A stretch of DNA of 45,170 nt from CAZBBB01 sp964490005 (GTDB taxonomy: Bacteria; Planctomycetota; B15-G4): NCBI GenBank assembly GCA_964490005.1, contig CAZBBB010000014.1:1-45170 (forward strand), read 5' to 3'. The notes under the pieces are model-generated. The model was not told where the DNA came from, did no database searches, and saw only the letters and a program-made list of their open reading frames with translations. The position numbers and the translations under genes were made by a program. Numbering within the stretch: position 1 is the first letter of the stretch; each line of letters opens with the position of its first letter. Positions 23,839 through 32,394 of this stretch are shown here, piece by piece.

Positions 23839-24480
23839 TCAGCGGCCGAGCGCCTCGATCGCGGCCATCACGTCGGCCGTGAAGCGCGCGTTGCCCTCCG
23901 CCCCCTCGGGATAGTCGCCGATCGAGAGCGGCGCACCCATCTTCACCGTGATGTGCGACATGCGCAGCATCGCCTGCCCCTTGCGCAGCGCCTCGCGCGT
24001 GCCGCCGATGTGCATCGGGTAGACCGGCGCCCCCGTGCGGCGCGCGATCCACGCCAGGCCCGGCTGCCCCGGCTGGAGCCGCCCGTCGGGCGAGATGTGC
24101 CCCTCGGGGAAGATGCCCAGCACGTGCCCGGCCTGCAGCACCCGCACCGCCTCGCGCAGCGGCGCGGCGCTCTCGCGCCCGTGCTCGACGACGATGCAGC
24201 GCGCCATCCGGAAGAACCAGTTGAGCAGCGGCATGTCGTAGTACTTCGACGACATCATGAACGTGACCCGCCGGTCGATGGGCGCGGCGAGCACGAGCGG
24301 ATCGAGGAAGCTGCGATGATTGGCGGCCACGATCACCGCGCCGTCGGGGAGCACGGGCACCTCGCTGACCTGCAGCCGCCAGACGAGGCGCAGGCAGGTG
24401 CGGAACAGGTCGCGGAAGAACTCGTGCGCGGCCGCCGTGAACCGGCCCTGCGGCTCGACCGCCGAGACGCGTCGCACCAT
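23839..24480 (-). CDS. plsC: 1-acyl-sn-glycerol-3-phosphate acyltransferase (PlsC family)
   Basis: The 213-residue protein acylates lysophosphatidate or a similar lipid at the cytoplasmic membrane. The catalytic H-x4-D box is NHRSFLD (H55, D60), and the acceptor motif FPEGHIS is at 124-130. GAPVYPMHIGG later in the chain matches block IV of the family. A short hydrophobic stretch precedes the catalytic box, typical of membrane-associated members. The ATG at 24480 has no clear SD and lies 14 bases after the stop of the TPR-like gene on the same strand, so it is probably read from the same message. Precise substrate specificity cannot be told; other lyso-lipid acyltransferases share these motifs. 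Confidence 0.87.
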   Translation of the reverse strand: MVRRVSAVEPQGRFTAAAHEFFRDLFRTCLRLVWRLQVSEVPVLPDGAVIVAANHRSFLDPLVLAAPIDRRVTFMMSSKYYDMPLLNWFFRMARCIVVEHGRESAAPLREAVRVLQAGHVLGIFPEGHISPDGRLQPGQPGLAWIARRTGAPVYPMHIGGTREALRKGQAMLRMSHITVKMGAPLSIGDYPEGAEGNARFTADVMAAIEALGR

Positions 24481-24494
24481 GGACGGAGCGGCGC

Positions 24495-25625
24495 TCAGCC
24501 CTGTGCGGCCCGCTTGCCCCACTCGCTGTTGGGGTAGCGGACGGCGCAGGTCTTCAGCAGGCGCGCGGCCTGGACGGCCGCGTCCTCGTCGTCGGTGTTC
24601 GACCAGCACTGCGCGGCCCAGTACAGCGCCTCGGGCTGCTGGCCCTGCACGGCCGGATACGAGACGACCACGCGCAGGAAGTCGAGGCGCGCCTCGGCGA
24701 AGGCCGCCAGCGCATTGGCGCGGTACTGCTCGGCGCGCGCGCTGTCGCCCCCGGCGCCGGCCTTCTGGCTGCGTTCGAGTTCGGCCTGCGCCTTCGCGAA
24801 GTGGCAGCGGCCCCGGCCGTTGAAGGCCTCGGCCACGATGTCTCGATCGATCTCGAGGCGCTCGTCGAGGATCTCCTCGTAGAGCGGCAGGGCGGCGGCG
24901 ACGTCGCCCGCCGCGAGCTTGAGGCGCGCGAGCCGCAGCGTGCAGCGCCCGGCGATGCCGCGGTGCGTCTTGGCGACGCGGTCGCGCAGCGCCGCGTAGC
25001 CCTTCTCGGCCTCGGCCGACTTGCCCTGCGCCTCGCTCGCGAGCAGCGAATAGAACTCGGCCTCGACCTTGACCTGCTCTCCGAGCGCCTTGGTCTCGAC
25101 CTCCTTGAGGAGGGTCTCGAAGGCGCGCGCGGCCTCGTCGAACTTGCGCTCCCCGAGCAGCGCCTTGCCCTTGCCGAGCAGCGCGCGCCCGAAGTGGCGC
25201 GTGTCGGCGTGCTCCTTGAGCAGCCGGTCATAGGCCTGCGTCGCGTCGGACAGGTTGCCGTTCTCGAGCAGGTTGTCGCCCATGCGCGCGAGCGAGAAGG
25301 CCCGCAGGAACTTGGGCGCCGACTCGTCGGAGGCCACCGCCTCGAAGTAGGCGGCGGACGTCGTCAGCTCGCCCTCCTCCTGCTTGGCGAGCGCCTCGCG
25401 GAAGTCGGCCGTCGTCGACGAGTACTCGACCGAGACGACCTTGCTCGACTCGACTTTCTGCACCGAGGAGACGCGCGGCTTGCGGTACTCGATCTCCTTC
25501 CACGACTCGGCCGTGACCTTCACGTTGTCGATCACCGTGCCGCCCTCGAGCTTGATCGTGTCGGCGGCCGCGGGCGCGGCCAGCAGCAGGGCGCACAGGG
25601 TCGCGCGCGGGAACAGGGCCTTCAC
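24495..25625 (-). CDS. Exported tetratricopeptide-like repeat protein
   Basis: About 376 residues from a GTG at 25625 with GGAG eight bases upstream; an ATG 18 bases further up is the alternative. A signal peptide (ALFPRATLCALLLAAPAAA) precedes a short N-terminal beta region (TIKLEGGTVIDNVKVTAE; KEIEYRKPRVSSVQKVE). From about residue 75 on the chain is helical with TPR-like repeats, for example NLSDATQAYDRLLKEHAD, RKFDEAARAFETLLKEVE and KSAEAEKGYAALRDRV. It is probably a periplasmic scaffold for protein interactions. The function is not known. It is the first gene of a probable pair with plsC and starts 76 bases beyond the XdhC gene. Confidence 0.8.
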   Translation of the reverse strand: MKALFPRATLCALLLAAPAAADTIKLEGGTVIDNVKVTAESWKEIEYRKPRVSSVQKVESSKVVSVEYSSTTADFREALAKQEEGELTTSAAYFEAVASDESAPKFLRAFSLARMGDNLLENGNLSDATQAYDRLLKEHADTRHFGRALLGKGKALLGERKFDEAARAFETLLKEVETKALGEQVKVEAEFYSLLASEAQGKSAEAEKGYAALRDRVAKTHRGIAGRCTLRLARLKLAAGDVAAALPLYEEILDERLEIDRDIVAEAFNGRGRCHFAKAQAELERSQKAGAGGDSARAEQYRANALAAFAEARLDFLRVVVSYPAVQGQQPEALYWAAQCWSNTDDEDAAVQAARLLKTCAVRYPNSEWGKRAAQG

Positions 25626-25701
25626 GGGGAGGTCTCCGGACATCTCGGGGTCGCCATACGGCGGGGAACCCGTGGAGGTTACAGGCCGGTCGCGAGAAGG
25701 G

Positions 25702-26547
25702 TCAAGGCGCGGCGTGGCGGCCGGCGGCGGCCCCGGCCGGGCGCGGTGCGTGGCTGGCCGCGGCGTCCGCGCCGCGCACGCGCGCGATGAGCTGCGCGAC
25801 GATCGCGACGGCGATCTCGGGCGCGGTGCGCGCGCCGATCGACAGTCCCACCGGCGAGACGACCGCCTCGAGCCATGCCCGCGGCACGCCCTCGGCGGCG
25901 AGGCGCGCGAGCAGTTGGCCGCGCTTGGTGCGGCTGCCGATCATGCCGAGGAAGCGCGGCGAGCGCCCCGTCGCGGCGAGGCAGCGCAGCACGCGCTCGT
26001 CGTCGTGGTGACCGCGCGTGACGACGACGACGAAGTCGCACCCGCCCGCGACCGCCGCGCCGGCCGTGTCCTCCCACGCGCCGGGGACGCGCTCGACCCC
26101 CTCGGGCAGTTCGACCGCCGCGAGCAGGTCCTCGCGGTCGTCGTGCAGGCGCACGTGGAAGCCCGTGGCGCTCGCCAGCCGCGCCGTCGCCGCGCCGACG
26201 TGCCCGGCGCCGAAGACGTGCAGCCGCGGCAGCGTCACCGGCTCGATGAAGACCGTGACCTTGCCGCCGCAGATCAGGCCGCTGTCGGGGTAGTGCTCCT
26301 CGGTGAGCGTGAAGCTCACGGTCATCGGGCGCAGGCTGGCCATGACCTGCCGGGCGTGCTCCCAGACCTCGGCCTCGAGGCAGCCGCCGCCGACCGAGCC
26401 GACGAAGCTGCCGTCGCCGCGCACGAGCATCTTCATCGGGTTCTTGCCGGGCGTGCTGCCCTGCGTGGAGACGATCGTCGCGAGCGCCGCCGCCTCGCCG
26501 CGCCGGCGGCAGGCCACGATCTCCTCCCAGATGTCGGGCGCGTTCAC
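25702..26547 (-). CDS. xdhC: XdhC/CoxI family molybdenum-enzyme maturation protein
   Basis: A 281-residue protein of the XdhC family, which binds molybdenum cofactor, promotes its sulfuration and inserts it into xanthine dehydrogenase-type hydroxylases in the cytoplasm. The N-terminal XdhC/CoxI domain shows ALATIVSTQGSTPGK (21-35) and FVGSVGGGCLEAEVW (48-62). A cysteine lies in LICGG (91-95). The Rossmann-like domain has VFGAGHVG (111-118), and GMIGSRTKR near 205 matches the family. The GTG at 26547 overlaps the TGA of the PII-like gene (GTGA), an odd partnership. No xanthine dehydrogenase or CO dehydrogenase genes are in the window. The end is Ala/Pro-rich. Confidence 0.88.
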   Translation of the reverse strand: MNAPDIWEEIVACRRRGEAAALATIVSTQGSTPGKNPMKMLVRGDGSFVGSVGGGCLEAEVWEHARQVMASLRPMTVSFTLTEEHYPDSGLICGGKVTVFIEPVTLPRLHVFGAGHVGAATARLASATGFHVRLHDDREDLLAAVELPEGVERVPGAWEDTAGAAVAGGCDFVVVVTRGHHDDERVLRCLAATGRSPRFLGMIGSRTKRGQLLARLAAEGVPRAWLEAVVSPVGLSIGARTAPEIAVAIVAQLIARVRGADAAASHAPRPAGAAAGRHAAP

Positions 26548-26891
26548 GAGCGGCACTCCACGTTCACGAAGATCTTGCCGTCGCCGATGCGGCCGCTGCG
26601 GGCGCCGGCGCGCAGCGCGTCGACCACCGGCTGCAGCTCCTCGGGGCCGACGAGCAGGCTCAGGCGCACCTTGGGCAGGAACGCGCCCTCGCCCAGCTCC
26701 TCCTCGTACAGCTCGAGATGCGTCTTCTGGCGACCGTAGCCGCGCACGGCCTCGATCGCGATGCCGCCCAGACCCAGCTCGTGCAGCTTCTGCATGACGG
26801 CGTCGAGGCAGATCGGGCGCACGATCGCCACGACGCGCGCGCGCTCGCCCTCCGCGATCGCCTTGACCTGGCCCTCGGGCATGGGGCCCAT
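26544..26891 (-). CDS. PII-family protein with altered T-loop and missing C-loop
   Basis: A 115-residue protein. RGYGRQKTHLELY (50-62), FLPKVRLSLLVGPEEL (71-86) and SGRIGDGKIFV (99-109) match the PII (GlnB/GlnK) fold. In the T-loop the segment after ELY reads EEELGEGAFLPKV, so the tyrosine that is uridylylated in GlnB (Tyr51) is a glycine here. The protein stops six residues after KIFV, without the RIRTGE C-loop that helps hold ATP/ADP and 2-oxoglutarate. It also has about 16 extra N-terminal residues. It is therefore probably not a standard UTase-controlled nitrogen sensor. An ATG at 26882 is an alternative start. It lies 12 bases after murJ and overlaps xdhC. Confidence 0.82.
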   Translation of the reverse strand: MGPMPEGQVKAIAEGERARVVAIVRPICLDAVMQKLHELGLGGIAIEAVRGYGRQKTHLELYEEELGEGAFLPKVRLSLLVGPEELQPVVDALRAGARSGRIGDGKIFVNVECRS

Positions 26892-26903
26892 GGTAGCGCC
26901 CGC

Positions 26904-28466
26904 TCAGCGGCGCTCGCGCCGCCACAGGCCCGCGACCTGCCGCCACTCGTCCGGGCACAGCCGCGCGGCCGCCAGCGCGTAGACGACCACGCCGAGACCC
27001 ATGCCGAGGCCGACGCGCAGCGCCTGGCCGCCCACGCCCGCCGGCACGCGCCCGGCGAGCGCCGCGTCGGCGCCCCAGACCGCGCCGGCCATGAGCGCCG
27101 CGGCCAGCAGCACCCGCCCCGTGCTGCGGCCGAGCAGGCTCTCGTCGGGGCCGAGCAGGCGCCGCACGCCGGCGTAGAGCAGCGCCGCCGCGACGCACGA
27201 GGTGAGCGAGGTCGCCAGTCCCAGGCCGAGTTCGCCCAGCGGGCCGACGAGCAGCAGCGCGAGCGCGACGTTCACGCCCAGCGACACCAGGCCCACGCGC
27301 ACCGGGAGCGCCGTGTTGCCCAGCGCGTAGCTCGCGCGCGTGAGCAGGATCGCCGCGCCGGCCGACGGGATCCCCAGCGCGTAGCCGAGCAGCGCGCGCG
27401 CGGTCAGGTCGGCGGCCCGCGGCCCGAACTCGCCGTGCTCGAAGAGCAGCCCGACGATCGGGCGCGCGAGCACGAGCAGGCCGGCGGTCGCCGGCAGCGT
27501 GAGCAGCAGGTCGGTGCGCAGCGCGAGCCCGGCGGCGCTCGCGGCGCCGGCCCGGTCGCCGCGCGCGACGAGGCGCGCCAGCAGCGGGTAGGCCACGGTG
27601 CCGATCGCCACCGCGACGAGCCCCATCGGGAACTGCATCACGCGCATGCCGTAGTAGATGTGCGTGCGCCCGCCCTCGCCGAGGAACACGATCGCGATGT
27701 GGTTGTCGGCCAGCGTCGCGATCTGCCCCGCGCCGAGCCCCAGCAGCATCGGGCCGAGCAGCGCGAGCACCGAGCGCAGCTCGGGCGTGACCTGCGGACG
27801 CCGCAGCCGGAAGGGCACGCCGAGCGCCTTGAGGCGCGGCAGGTGCCAGGCGATCTGCAGCACGGCCGCCACGAGCACCGACCAGGCGATGAGTTCGCCC
27901 TGCGCGGGCAGATCGCCGGGCGCCCAGGCGGCGGCGGCGAGCACGGCCCCGATCCAGACGAGGTTCACGATGACCTGCGCCAGCGCGGGCACGGTGAACT
28001 CGCCGAGCACGTGCAGCACGGCCATGAACTGCGCCACGACGCACACGCCGGCCAGGTAGGGCAGCACGATCTGGATGTAGCGGGCCTGCACCAGCGCGCG
28101 GTCGGGCTCGTCGATGTCGAACAGCCGCGCCAGGGTCTCGGCCGGCAGCAGGCCGACGGCGGCCACGAGCGCCGCCGAGAGCAGCAGCAGCAGCAGGCCC
28201 ATGGTCGTGATGACCGTGCCGGCCACGCGGCTCGCGGCACCCTTGCCTTCCTTCTCGAGCACGCCCGAGAAGACCGGCACGAAGGCCGAGCTGAGCGCGC
28301 CCTCGCCGAAGAGCCGGCGGAAGGCGTTGGGCAGGGTCCAGGCGTAGTTGAGCGCGTCGTTGACCCAGCTGTTGCCGAGCAGCGCGGCCGTGGCGCTGTC
28401 GCGCGCGAGGCCCAGCACGCGCGAGAGCAGCGTCAGCGCCGACACGGTCCGTGCCGAGCGCAGCAT
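26904..28466 (-). CDS. murJ: Lipid II flippase MurJ (MviN)
   Basis: A 520-residue polytopic membrane protein of the MOP exporter superfamily with about 14 hydrophobic segments. It moves undecaprenyl-linked peptidoglycan precursor across the inner membrane. The start MLRSARTVSALTLLSRVLGL is the classic MurJ opening, and NAFRRLFGEGALSSAFVPVF (about 47-66) is the family's most recognisable block. GIPSAGAAILLTRASYALGN later on is also typical. GAGGAG stands six bases before the ATG at 28466, which decides this start over an upstream in-frame ATG at 28538. The PII-like and XdhC genes follow closely on the same strand, which may simply be read-through. Confidence 0.94.
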   Translation of the reverse strand: MLRSARTVSALTLLSRVLGLARDSATAALLGNSWVNDALNYAWTLPNAFRRLFGEGALSSAFVPVFSGVLEKEGKGAASRVAGTVITTMGLLLLLLSAALVAAVGLLPAETLARLFDIDEPDRALVQARYIQIVLPYLAGVCVVAQFMAVLHVLGEFTVPALAQVIVNLVWIGAVLAAAAWAPGDLPAQGELIAWSVLVAAVLQIAWHLPRLKALGVPFRLRRPQVTPELRSVLALLGPMLLGLGAGQIATLADNHIAIVFLGEGGRTHIYYGMRVMQFPMGLVAVAIGTVAYPLLARLVARGDRAGAASAAGLALRTDLLLTLPATAGLLVLARPIVGLLFEHGEFGPRAADLTARALLGYALGIPSAGAAILLTRASYALGNTALPVRVGLVSLGVNVALALLLVGPLGELGLGLATSLTSCVAAALLYAGVRRLLGPDESLLGRSTGRVLLAAALMAGAVWGADAALAGRVPAGVGGQALRVGLGMGLGVVVYALAAARLCPDEWRQVAGLWRRERR

Positions 28467-28472
28467 GCCGCG

Positions 28473-28478
28473 CTCCTC
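28473..28478 (-). promoter_or_regulatory. Ribosome binding site GAGGAG of murJ
   Basis: On the minus strand GAGGAG is followed by six bases and the ATG at 28466. This supports the start that gives the conserved MurJ N-terminus. Confidence 0.65.
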
Positions 28479-28552
28479 GCCGCCTGGACCGGTGCCGCTC
28501 ACGGCGCCCAAGCTGACCGGGCGCCCGTCACCGATCAAGAGGCGGTCGCGCG

Positions 28553-28578
28553 GCCGCCGCGGCGCGCCGCGTGGCGGC
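28553..28578 (-). terminator. GC-rich hairpin directly after leucine dehydrogenase stop
   Basis: GCCGCCGCGGC (28553-28563) and GCCGCGTGGCGGC (28566-28578) form a long stem with one or two bulges, starting at the base after the TGA of the dehydrogenase gene. It is likely a terminator separating that gene from murJ, although the T-tract is missing. Confidence 0.45.
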
Positions 28579-29637
<1,059 letters not shown>

Positions 29638-29724
29638 GGGTGGACTCGGGCGAGGGTCGAAGGAACGGGGCGCGCTGCGGCGAGGCCGCTCGCCCGCCGC
29701 GGCGGGCGCGGAGCGCGGGGAGTC

Positions 29725-29730
29725 TATCAT
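29725..29730 (+). promoter_or_regulatory. Possible -10 element of the lipoprotein gene
   Basis: TATCAT (5 of 6 to TATAAT) stands in the 142-base divergent spacer between leucine dehydrogenase and the lipoprotein gene, about 50 bases before the latter's ATG. No convincing -35 hexamer is found 17 bases upstream. Confidence 0.3.
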
Positions 29731-29779
29731 CGACCCCCGAGGCTGAAAACCCGCCCCGAGCTGGTCGAGGACGAGACCG

Positions 29780-30892
29780 ATGCGCGCGCCGATGGCCCTG
29801 TTCGCGACGCTCGCGCTGTGCGCGCCGACGGCGTCGTGCGCGCGCGGCGGCGGCGCGTCGGGCGCGACGGACGCCGCCGTGGAACTGCTCGTGCTCGACG
29901 CCGACGGCGGCGCGACGAACGCCGACGGCGAGCGGCTCGGCGTGCTGCACCGCGCGCGTCCCGACGGCGCGGGCGGCGGCGCGCTCGAACCGCTCGCGAC
30001 CGACGCACGATGGCTCGAACCCGTCGATGCGCTCGCGCGCGCGGACGGGTCGATCCTCGTGCTCGAGGCGCTCTGGGCGCCCGACGCGTCGCGCGAAGCC
30101 CGCGGCGCGCTGTTCGAGCTGCGCGACGGTCGCGTGTCGCTGCTGTGGTCCGACGAACGGCTGCGGCAGCCGGTCGCGCTCGCGGCCGCCGCCGACGGCA
30201 CGCTGTACGTGAGCGACCGCGCCGCCGATCCGCTCGGCCTGCGGCGCTCCACGGGCGCGGTGTTCGCGCTGCGGCGCGCGGCCGACGGCGGCTGGCGCGC
30301 CGAGATCGCGGCCGCCGGCGAGCAGCTCGTCACGCCCGGTGCGCTGCTCGTCACGCGCGACGGCCGGCTGTTCGTGATGGACGCCGACGCCAACCCGACC
30401 GGCGCGCTCGACGCGCTCGGCCGGCCGGCGACGCCGGGCGTGCTCTACGAAGTGCTCGAGGGAGGGCTCGTGGCGCGCCTGTCGCCGACGATCACGACCT
30501 CGCCCATCGCGCTGCTCGAGCAGGCCGACGGCACGCTGCTGCTCGTCGACGCCAACTTCGGCACGACGGACGGCTGCCTGGGCGACGGCGCGCTGCTCGC
30601 GCTCGACCTGCGGACCGGCAGCATCGACGTGCGGATCGACCCCTGCGCGGCGGGTCGGGCGCGCGCGCTGGTCGACCCCGCCTCGGCGGCCTGGCTGCCC
30701 GACGGCCGGATCGCGGTGGCCGACGCCAACGCCGACCCGCTCGGGCGCGGCGCCGACGGCACGTCCAAGGGCGTGCACGGCACGGGCCCGGGCGCGCTGC
30801 TCGCGCTCGACCCGGCCCGCGGCACGGTCGAGGTGCTGCTCGCCGACGCGCGCTTCGTCACGCCGCTGTGCGTGCGGCGGGCCGCGCCATGA
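29780..30892 (+). CDS. Predicted propeller-like lipoprotein
   Basis: The protein has 370 residues with a signal peptide ending at a possible lipobox TASC (C20). The chain is a series of strand-turn units with the recurring pattern A-x-A-D-G-x-x-x-V, for example ALARADGSILVLEA, AAAADGTLYVSDRA, LVTRDGRLFVMDADA, EQADGTLLLVDANF and LPDGRIAVADANA, about 45-50 residues apart. This resembles NHL/SMP-30-type beta-propellers. No catalytic residues can be named. The ATG has GAGG about ten bases upstream. Its TGA overlaps the ATG of the SGNH hydrolase gene (ATGA), so it may help that enzyme or bind the same surface polymer. Confidence 0.72.
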   Translation: MRAPMALFATLALCAPTASCARGGGASGATDAAVELLVLDADGGATNADGERLGVLHRARPDGAGGGALEPLATDARWLEPVDALARADGSILVLEALWAPDASREARGALFELRDGRVSLLWSDERLRQPVALAAAADGTLYVSDRAADPLGLRRSTGAVFALRRAADGGWRAEIAAAGEQLVTPGALLVTRDGRLFVMDADANPTGALDALGRPATPGVLYEVLEGGLVARLSPTITTSPIALLEQADGTLLLVDANFGTTDGCLGDGALLALDLRTGSIDVRIDPCAAGRARALVDPASAAWLPDGRIAVADANADPLGRGADGTSKGVHGTGPGALLALDPARGTVEVLLADARFVTPLCVRRAAP

Positions 30893-31959
30893 GCGCGCGC
30901 CGCCGCTCGCGCCTGCGCCTCGCGTTGCTGCTGTTCGCGCTGCTCGTCGGGGCCGGCGAACTCGTCGTGCGGTTGCTGGGGCTCGTCGACGTGCAGCGCG
31001 GCATCGCGTCGGCGCACCAGGCCGCCTTCAACGCCGCCCATCCGTTCGTGAGCGTGTCGGACGCCGCCCTCTCGTACCGGAACCGGCCCGACCTCGACGT
31101 GCAGGTCGACGCGGTGCGCTACGCGCACGACGCGCGCGGGCGGCGCGTCGGCCCGCGCCACGCGCCCGAGCTGCCGGCCGTGGCCTTCCTCGGCGACAGC
31201 ACGACCTACGGGTTGGGGCTGCCCGCCGAGCAGACGCTGCCCGAGCAGGTCGCGCTCGCGCTGGGCGGCGCGATCCGTCCGCTCAACTACGGCACCTGCG
31301 GCTACGCCACGCTGCAGGAGGGGCGGCTGTACGAGGCCGAGCGCGAGCAGCTCGGCGACTGTCCGCTCGTGGTGCTGGTGTTCTTCCCCAACGACTTCGC
31401 GCGCGGCTCCTTCCACTGGGACGAGGAACTGAGCGCGCTGTACGTCGACCCGTTCCCGCTGCCCCATCGCGTGCAGGGTTGGGCCTTCCGCTCGGCGCTG
31501 TATCGCGCGGCGCTCTCGGCGCGCACGGGCCACCTCACGCGGCAGGGCTACTTCGACGCGCGCCACCCCGACAACCGGCCCGAATCGCTGGAGGCGCTGA
31601 CGCGTCTCGCGCGGGCCGTCGCCGAGGACGGGCGCCGGCTGCTCGTCGCGCACCTGCCCGCCATGGAGGCGCTCGACCCCTACCTGTTCGCCGAGCCGAT
31701 CGCCGAGCTGGCGGCGCACTGCGACGCGGCGGGCATCCTGTTCGTCGACCTGCTGCCGGCCTTTCTCGTCGAGCGCGAGCGACTCGCCGCCGAGTACGCC
31801 GAGCGTTCGGGTCGGCCCGTCGATCCGCAGCTGCTGGCGGGCTTCCTCTCGCGCTACTGGATCGACGACCCGACCGACCACCACCTGGACGCCGAGGCCA
31901 ACGCGATCGCGGCGCGCGCGCTGGCGGCTGCGCTGGCGCCGCTGCTGCCGGCGCGCTGA
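30889..31959 (+). CDS. SGNH-fold hydrolase, membrane-anchored
   Basis: A 356-residue protein with an N-terminal membrane anchor (LRLALLLFALLVGAGELVVRLL, here 22 residues shown in part as LALLLFALLVGAGELVV). Block I is VAFLGDSTTYGLG with Ser104 as nucleophile. The glycine of block II is in NYGTCGYATLQE. The block III asparagine is in VFFPNDF. The catalytic D-x-H is in DPTDHHLDAEAN near the end. SGNH enzymes of this layout de-acylate or esterify surface glycans. The substrate is unknown. It is coupled to the lipoprotein gene by an ATGA overlap. A second SGNH gene of the same length (356 residues) lies at 37685. The stop is inside a symmetric inverted repeat. Confidence 0.82.
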   Translation: MSARRRSRLRLALLLFALLVGAGELVVRLLGLVDVQRGIASAHQAAFNAAHPFVSVSDAALSYRNRPDLDVQVDAVRYAHDARGRRVGPRHAPELPAVAFLGDSTTYGLGLPAEQTLPEQVALALGGAIRPLNYGTCGYATLQEGRLYEAEREQLGDCPLVVLVFFPNDFARGSFHWDEELSALYVDPFPLPHRVQGWAFRSALYRAALSARTGHLTRQGYFDARHPDNRPESLEALTRLARAVAEDGRRLLVAHLPAMEALDPYLFAEPIAELAAHCDAAGILFVDLLPAFLVERERLAAEYAERSGRPVDPQLLAGFLSRYWIDDPTDHHLDAEANAIAARALAAALAPLLPAR

Positions 31960-32002
31960 GCGGCGCGGCTGCCCGCGCGCCGCCCCGGCGGCGGGCTCAG
32001 CG
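31954..32002. terminator. Symmetric inverted repeat spanning both convergent stop codons
   Basis: CGCTGAGC (31954-31961) and GCTCAGCG (31995-32002) are perfect complements. The first contains the TGA of the SGNH gene; the second contains the TGA (as TCA) of the small convergent membrane gene. A smaller GC-rich stem (gccgcc, then ggcggc) lies inside. This is a good candidate for a shared bidirectional terminator, again without T-tracts. Confidence 0.45.
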
Positions 32003-32281
32003 GCCCGGGCCGGTCGTCCCCACCATGTTGATCTCGTTGGGGTTGCCGTCGGGCAGATCCATCGGCGGCTTGACCGACACGCCGTACTTGCGCGTGCCGT
32101 CGGCCGACATCGCGCCCGCGCCCGACCACTCGGTGACCTCTTCGGGGTCGAGGCGGATGACGACTTGCGTGCCGTCGAGCGCCGTCACGGTGACGGTCGA
32201 ATGGAGCGCGTCGTAGAGCGCCACGCCGAGCGTGACGGCGAGCGTTCCGAGGATGATCGCGAGCTGCGAGCGGCGTGACAT
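31997..32281 (-). CDS. Small membrane-anchored protein, unknown
   Basis: A 94-residue protein with one N-terminal hydrophobic segment (LAIILGTLAVTLGVALYDAL, about 7-26) and a polar beta-like tail (STVTVTALDGTQVVIRLDPE onward) ending in MVGTTGPGR. I do not recognise it. The ATG at 32281 lies 113 bases from the topoisomerase start in the opposite direction. It is a single-gene unit whose stop lies in a shared inverted repeat with the SGNH gene. The pattern of a short anchor plus a small exported tail fits a lipid-facing accessory protein, but no function can be inferred. Confidence 0.6.
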   Translation of the reverse strand: MSRRSQLAIILGTLAVTLGVALYDALHSTVTVTALDGTQVVIRLDPEEVTEWSGAGAMSADGTRKYGVSVKPPMDLPDGNPNEINMVGTTGPGR

Positions 32282-32318
32282 GATCGTCCAGAATAGCGAT
32301 CCCGGCCGGCGGCCGCGC

Positions 32319-32347
32319 TTGATCTGCCGCGGCGGCGCCGCTATGCC
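32319..32347 (+). promoter_or_regulatory. Candidate sigma-70-type promoter of topA
   Basis: TTGATC (32319-32324) and TATGCC (32342-32347) are separated by exactly 17 bases. The -35 is 4-5 of 6 and the -10 is only 3 of 6 to consensus. The predicted start would leave a leader of about 40 bases before the TTG at 32395. It is the only such pair in the spacer. Confidence 0.35.
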
Positions 32348-32394
32348 TGCGAGCGCCCGGCGGCTCGCCGGGCAGCCCCCGTCGGCCGTAAGTC

